A stretch of 64,000 nt of DNA, taken from Rhodococcus sp. 06-235-1A. GTDB taxonomy: Bacteria; Actinomycetota; Actinomycetes; Mycobacteriales; Mycobacteriaceae. Shown here in pieces: positions 60,593-64,000 of the stretch (the stretch's first letter is position 1; each line of letters begins with the position of its first letter). Where the stretch lies: assembly GCF_002258785.1 (NCBI RefSeq), contig NZ_NOYI01000019.1:1-64000 (forward strand), written 5' to 3'. The notes below the pieces were generated by a model, which had not been told where the DNA came from, did no database searches, and saw only the letters and a program-made list of their open reading frames with translations. The position numbers were made by a program, and so were the translations under genes.

Positions 60593-61012
60593 TCAGGCGT
60601 CGTCGCGAGACACGGTCCTGTGCTGGATACGCCACCGATCATTCACTCGTACAACACGATCCCGGACCGACGTGAACCGAACGAGCCTAGTCTCGCCGCC
60701 ACGCGGTGTTGCCATGATCTGGAGGTAGCAGTCGACTGTCAGCTCGTCGACGCTCACGAGATCGACGGCAATGTTCGTGATGACGTGCCGACGCCTCTCG
60801 TTCGCGTCGGCCGCGCTGTCGAAGAAGCGTTGGGCAAAGGCGGTCAGCTGGTCGCTACCGACCTGGGGTTCGGGGTAACTGGGCGAGTCGAAGACGCCGT
60901 CTGCGGTGAATGTCTCTGCCCATTCCGTTGCGCGTCCGGAATCGATTGCGTGGCTTTGCCTGCCGTACAGGAGTTGAACCTCGGCAACGGTTCCCGCGTC
61001 TGGATCGGGCAT
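60593..61012 (-). CDS. Second SnoaL-like (NTF2-fold) protein
   Basis: The ATG at 61012 gives 139 residues. It has the SnoaL/NTF2 pattern: LLYGRQSHAIDSGRATEWAETF, then a strand-rich part ending DRWRIQHRTVSRDD. It resembles the 54781-55287 protein in fold but is only distantly similar. It converges on the IclR gene, which ends 20 bases away. It may act on a later intermediate of the same pathway. Confidence 0.75.
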   Translation of the reverse strand: MPDPDAGTVAEVQLLYGRQSHAIDSGRATEWAETFTADGVFDSPSYPEPQVGSDQLTAFAQRFFDSAADANERRRHVITNIAVDLVSVDELTVDCYLQIMATPRGGETRLVRFTSVRDRVVRVNDRWRIQHRTVSRDDA

Positions 61013-61160
61013 CGGCGTCTCCTTCGGTGCGTTATTCGCACGGACTGTGCGTATTGGCGATGACGTTACGTCCGGTCCATCTGGCAGTCGAGTCAGGGGT
61101 CTACTCGTCGTAACCGAAAATGAAGCGCGCGAGTTACGCCACATCTGCCATCATCGTGCT

Positions 61161-61958
61161 GTGAAGATCATCTCGATCAATGCGTGGGGCGGTGCCATGT
61201 ACGACGAGCTCGTGGGATGGCTGAAATCCGTTGATGCCGAGATCATTTGCCTTCAGGAAGTCACGCGCACTCCGAATCGATCGGGTTGGGCAACGTTCGC
61301 CGACGGTGAGCGCACTCTGCCGCAGCGGCTCGATCTGTTCGGCGACGTGTCCGCCGCGTTGCCCGGATACACGCCGTATTTCGTCGCCAACGACGCCGGA
61401 CCTGTCACCGACGCCGACGGCGTGGAACTGAGACAGGACTTCGGGATTGCGACCTGGGTGCGTGAGGACTTTCCTGTCGTCGGACTCGACGCGCGGTTCG
61501 TGCATTCACGGTTCGTCGATCACACGGAGTGGAACGTGGACGACCGTCCACGAGCCGCGTTGACGGTGACCGTTCGCGATCGCGTCGGCGACAGGTTCGT
61601 CTCCGTCATCCAACTACACGGTCTGCGTGATCCAGCAGGCAAGGACGACAGTCCCATTCGGCTGGAGCAGGCCCGGAAGATGGTCGAGGTCGTCGAACAT
61701 GTTCGCCCGTCGAGCGACGCCACGGTGCTCTGCGGCGACCTGAACCTGCTGCCGTCGAGCAAGACATTCACACTGCTGGCCGAGCACGGAATGACCGACC
61801 TGGTGGGAGAAGCAGACACGCGAGCGTCCAGTTATACGAAACGAGTTCGAAGCGCCAGCTATCTGTTGGTGTCCGATCCGACTGCAGTGCGAAGTTTCGA
61901 GATCGTCGCGAAACCAGAGGTGTCCGACCACCGAGCACTTGCCTTGGATCTCGCATAG
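61161..61958 (+). CDS. Endonuclease/exonuclease/phosphatase-family protein
   Basis: The GTG at 61161 starts 265 residues. The family signature is clear: SINAWGG near residue 5, ICLQEV near 29, H-G-L near 155, CGDLNLLPSS near 195 and SDHRAL near 258. Family members cleave phosphodiesters in DNA, RNA, sphingolipids or inositol phosphates. No signal peptide or ribosome-binding site is obvious, so the transcript may be leaderless. It diverges from the SnoaL-like gene. Confidence 0.8.
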   Translation: MKIISINAWGGAMYDELVGWLKSVDAEIICLQEVTRTPNRSGWATFADGERTLPQRLDLFGDVSAALPGYTPYFVANDAGPVTDADGVELRQDFGIATWVREDFPVVGLDARFVHSRFVDHTEWNVDDRPRAALTVTVRDRVGDRFVSVIQLHGLRDPAGKDDSPIRLEQARKMVEVVEHVRPSSDATVLCGDLNLLPSSKTFTLLAEHGMTDLVGEADTRASSYTKRVRSASYLLVSDPTAVRSFEIVAKPEVSDHRALALDLA

Positions 61959-61989
61959 CGGGAGATGTAGATCCGGAGGCTCGGCTCGC

Positions 61990-62295
61990 TCACATTTCGA
62001 ACTGCACTCGAGCAATGTGGTCACAGACCTCGGCGATTCGGGCACGGTGAACATTGTGTTCGGCGTCGAGGTCGTAGACGCGGTAGCTGTCGGCGTCGAG
62101 CCAGTCGTTGGTGATAGCGAAGCTCCAACCGCCCTCGCGCAGTGCGAGATCGATGCCGCTGTGGTGCATGAGCAGGCCGGGCAGGTTCAACGCCGCGATT
62201 CCGGCGAGACCGTCCCGAAGTTGTGCCGCATCTGCGTCGGCCTGCTCGGAATCGGTCGAGGCACGGAGGCGTCCGACAACCACGTTGCGAATCAT
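61990..62295 (-). CDS. Dabb (stress-response A/B barrel) domain protein
   Basis: The ATG at 62295 gives 101 residues. The pattern VVVGRLRAST, then GLAGIAALNLPG, then S-F-A-I-T-N-D and a Y-x-V-Y-x-x-D-A-E-H motif fits Dabb proteins, which are ferredoxin-like barrels often dimeric. Functions range from stress response to polyketide cyclisation. It diverges from the P450 gene and might act with it. Confidence 0.7.
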   Translation of the reverse strand: MIRNVVVGRLRASTDSEQADADAAQLRDGLAGIAALNLPGLLMHHSGIDLALREGGWSFAITNDWLDADSYRVYDLDAEHNVHRARIAEVCDHIARVQFEM

Positions 62296-62412
62296 GGTTT
62301 CCAGTATCGCCGAAATACTCTCTCCGATCCTCCTTGCGCCGCTCGACCCGCGATTAAGCTGGCCGAAGCAGCCGAGTGGCGGCAGGAGTGATTGTCGAGG
62401 AGCCGTGATGAC

Positions 62413-63789
62413 GTGAGCTCGGTGTTCGCGCAGCGCTCCAGTTACATTCGGCAGGGGATCGAATTCGAGGGTGGGGTGCTGCCGCTGTCGGCCGAATTCG
62501 GGGTCTCCGGGGCGATCGAACACAAGTTGACCCGTGATCATCTTTTCATCGGCGACGGTGCCTCGGATTTCATCGGCACGTGGAGGGGAAGTCGCGTGCA
62601 GTTGTATGCGGTGTCCCGTCGGGCCATCGATGCGATAGTCAATCCCAAGGTCGCGGGCGTTGACATCGATCGAGACACTGCCGCACGCCATTCGTTCGGA
62701 CAGCTGAGCCCCGAGGCCATCACTTTCGCGTCGTCCAAGCGAGCCGATTTCAAGGAGCGCAAGCGAAACCTGGTGGTGGCAACCGGTTCGGGCAACGCGC
62801 AGGACGCCACCGTGCGTGCGCTGGACCGCCACCTACCGGTCGACTCCGGTACAATCGGTCTCGACCTGCGTCCAGTTGTCACAGTCTGTGTCCGGGAGGC
62901 AGTGGCCGAGGCCGTGTGGGGTGAGGCGGCGTTCGCGCCGGTCCGGTACGTCGACCGGGAGGGGCAGGTAGGTAGCCTCCCGTTCGCCGAGGCTCTCTAC
63001 GAGAACTTTCTGCGGTTGCGGAAGTTCGCGAACACCTACGCCATGAGGGTCGAGCCGAGGTTGCAGCACCTGCCGTTGACGCGCGAGCAGCGCCTCATGC
63101 GTGCGAACACACGCGCGCTGCAGCAGCACATGTGGCAGATGTCGGCTCATCCATCGAATTCGACCGTCGCTGGTCACCTCGCGCGGTTGCACAGTGTGTC
63201 CGGGTTCTCCACCGGCGTCATCCGTGACGATACCGCGACGTCGTTCGTGGCCGCCGTGGATACCACCCGCACCGCGGTGCTCGCGACCTTGAAACACATA
63301 CTGGCCCCGGTGAATTCGACCTGGAAGACCCAGGTCGGCGCGGTTGCCCCAGAATCTGCGGGCGCATCCGCGGTGGTGCGGGCGTGCGTGATGGAGGCGT
63401 TGCGAGTGGACACGCCCGGATCGGTTTTCAACGGCCGGGTCACCGAGGATTTCGATCTGAAGGTCGGTGACCGGATGGTGCGGCTTCATCGAAACACGCT
63501 GATAATGCCGAACATTCATGCCGTTCATGCCCTGAGCGGGCCGACGTTCGATCCTGCATGGCTACTGAACGCGATTGGGGCAGTCGCTGATTCAGCGAAA
63601 CTGATGCCGTTCGGCAAGGGTCCTAGGTCGTGCCCGGGGAAGTCGTTCGCGTTGTCGATGATCGCCGTTTTTGTTGCCGCGTTCCTGCGTGCGTACCCGG
63701 ACGCTCAGGTCGACCCGACGCAGTACGACAATCGATATCCGATTCACACGGCCTCCGAACACGGCCTGTACGTCGAACTTCGCAGCTGA
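62413..63789 (+). CDS. Cytochrome P450-like protein
   Basis: The GTG at 62413 gives 458 residues. The haem-binding motif [10 protein letters not shown] with its thiolate Cys lies near residue 407, an E-A-L-R element (E-x-x-R) near 326, and an I-helix segment [11 protein letters not shown] near 280. The N-terminal part is divergent from common bacterial P450s and could belong to an unusual subfamily. It probably oxidises a hydrophobic substrate. No ferredoxin gene is next to it. The frame upstream to 62392 begins with a TTG. Confidence 0.75.
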   Translation: MSSVFAQRSSYIRQGIEFEGGVLPLSAEFGVSGAIEHKLTRDHLFIGDGASDFIGTWRGSRVQLYAVSRRAIDAIVNPKVAGVDIDRDTAARHSFGQLSPEAITFASSKRADFKERKRNLVVATGSGNAQDATVRALDRHLPVDSGTIGLDLRPVVTVCVREAVAEAVWGEAAFAPVRYVDREGQVGSLPFAEALYENFLRLRKFANTYAMRVEPRLQHLPLTREQRLMRANTRALQQHMWQMSAHPSNSTVAGHLARLHSVSGFSTGVIRDDTATSFVAAVDTTRTAVLATLKHILAPVNSTWKTQVGAVAPESAGASAVVRACVMEALRVDTPGSVFNGRVTEDFDLKVGDRMVRLHRNTLIMPNIHAVHALSGPTFDPAWLLNAIGAVADSAKLMPFGKGPRSCPGKSFALSMIAVFVAAFLRAYPDAQVDPTQYDNRYPIHTASEHGLYVELRS

Positions 63790-63798
63790 CCGGGGTGG

Positions 63799-64000
63799 TC
63801 AGGGGTTGGGCGTGCTCTTGCGCACCCGGTAGTTGTGCCATACCTGTGCCGCCAGGGGCGTCCCGACAACGACGATGCAGACGACCGTTACTGCGAAAGA
63901 CCACGGTACGGACGCGCTCTTCGCGGCCACTGCGACACCGAAAACGACCATCGGTAGTCCAAAGGTATCCAGTAGGTCTACTTGCCGGGGTTCGATCGGC
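63799..64000 (-). CDS. Partial membrane protein, MnhG-like antiporter subunit candidate
   Basis: The minus-strand frame is open at the right edge of the window and ends with a TGA at 63799. The visible 66 residues have DTFGLPMVVFGVAVAA, then a second hydrophobic stretch (FAVTVVCIVVVGTPLAAQ) and a basic tail. This D-T-x-G and T-P-x-A-x arrangement resembles the C-terminal half of subunit G of multisubunit Na+/H+ antiporters. The start lies outside the window, and the assignment is tentative. Confidence 0.4.
   Translation of the reverse strand, partial: PIEPRQVDLLDTFGLPMVVFGVAVAAKSASVPWSFAVTVVCIVVVGTPLAAQVWHNYRVRKSTPNP

Noticed and set aside
1..64000. CRISPR arrays, rRNA genes and intact tRNA genes
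   Set aside because: No regularly spaced repeats, rRNA signatures or complete cloverleaf sequences were seen; only tRNA 3' ends are present.

Overview
The window is high-GC actinobacterial DNA, most likely from Rhodococcus or a close relative in the Nocardiaceae. The clues are the high G+C, frequent GTG starts, a cutinase-family esterase, an Rv3651-like sensor protein and mycolata-type accessory genes. Roughly 0-39 kb is the backbone of a conjugative element. Roughly 39-54 kb is a mosaic recombination and defence region. Roughly 54-64 kb looks like ordinary chromosome.

Left part, 0-10 kb: an OLD-family ATPase-nuclease (712-2637), then small plasmid-type genes. These include a DUF4192 protein, an NrdH-like glutaredoxin, a protein with only a DnaB N-terminal domain, an HNH-like protein and a three-gene operon with overlapping stops and starts (8239-9466). 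At 10.2-15.0 kb a small coiled-coil gene diverges from a 1521-residue MobF-type relaxase-helicase, and the gap between them is a plausible oriT. A winged-helix protein that may be a replication initiator follows. Next comes an accessory island with an Abi_2/HEPN gene, an AT-hook/XRE/NBR1-Ig-like regulator and a small secreted protein.

Middle part, 19.0-38.3 kb: a long minus-strand operon encodes a type IV secretion (conjugation) machine of the actinobacterial type. It has a coupling ATPase, a VirB4-like ATPase, an SCO6880-family protein, a large VirB6/TrbL-like membrane protein, a VirB8-like bitopic protein, a pilin-like protein, a ParA/MinD-like ATPase and a lipoprotein. It also has a peptidoglycan hydrolase with three catalytic domains and a 722-residue cutinase-like esterase. 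Many genes overlap by ATGA or GTGA. The two hydrolases suggest a machine adapted to crossing peptidoglycan and possibly the mycolate layer.

Mosaic part, 39-54 kb: a tandem XRE regulator, an Rv3651-like protein, an SDR, a tyrosine integrase, an ImmA-like peptidase with a small membrane partner, two HEPN-like hypothetical proteins, frameshifted genes, a membrane GAF-like protein and a second OLD-like ATPase-nuclease. Two near-identical 33-bp copies of a tRNA 3' end (47334-47366 and 50744-50776) each precede a terminator hairpin and have CTCAACACTT repeats nearby. They look like attachment-site scars from integration into a tRNA gene, probably tRNA-Arg.

Right part, 54-64 kb: a putative catabolic cluster controlled by a divergent IclR regulator. 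It has two SDRs, an FAD-dependent oxidoreductase of the fumarate reductase/KstD superfamily, an MHS-type transporter and SnoaL-like proteins. An endonuclease/exonuclease/phosphatase-fold protein, a Dabb-domain protein, a cytochrome P450 and a truncated membrane protein resembling the MnhG antiporter subunit follow.
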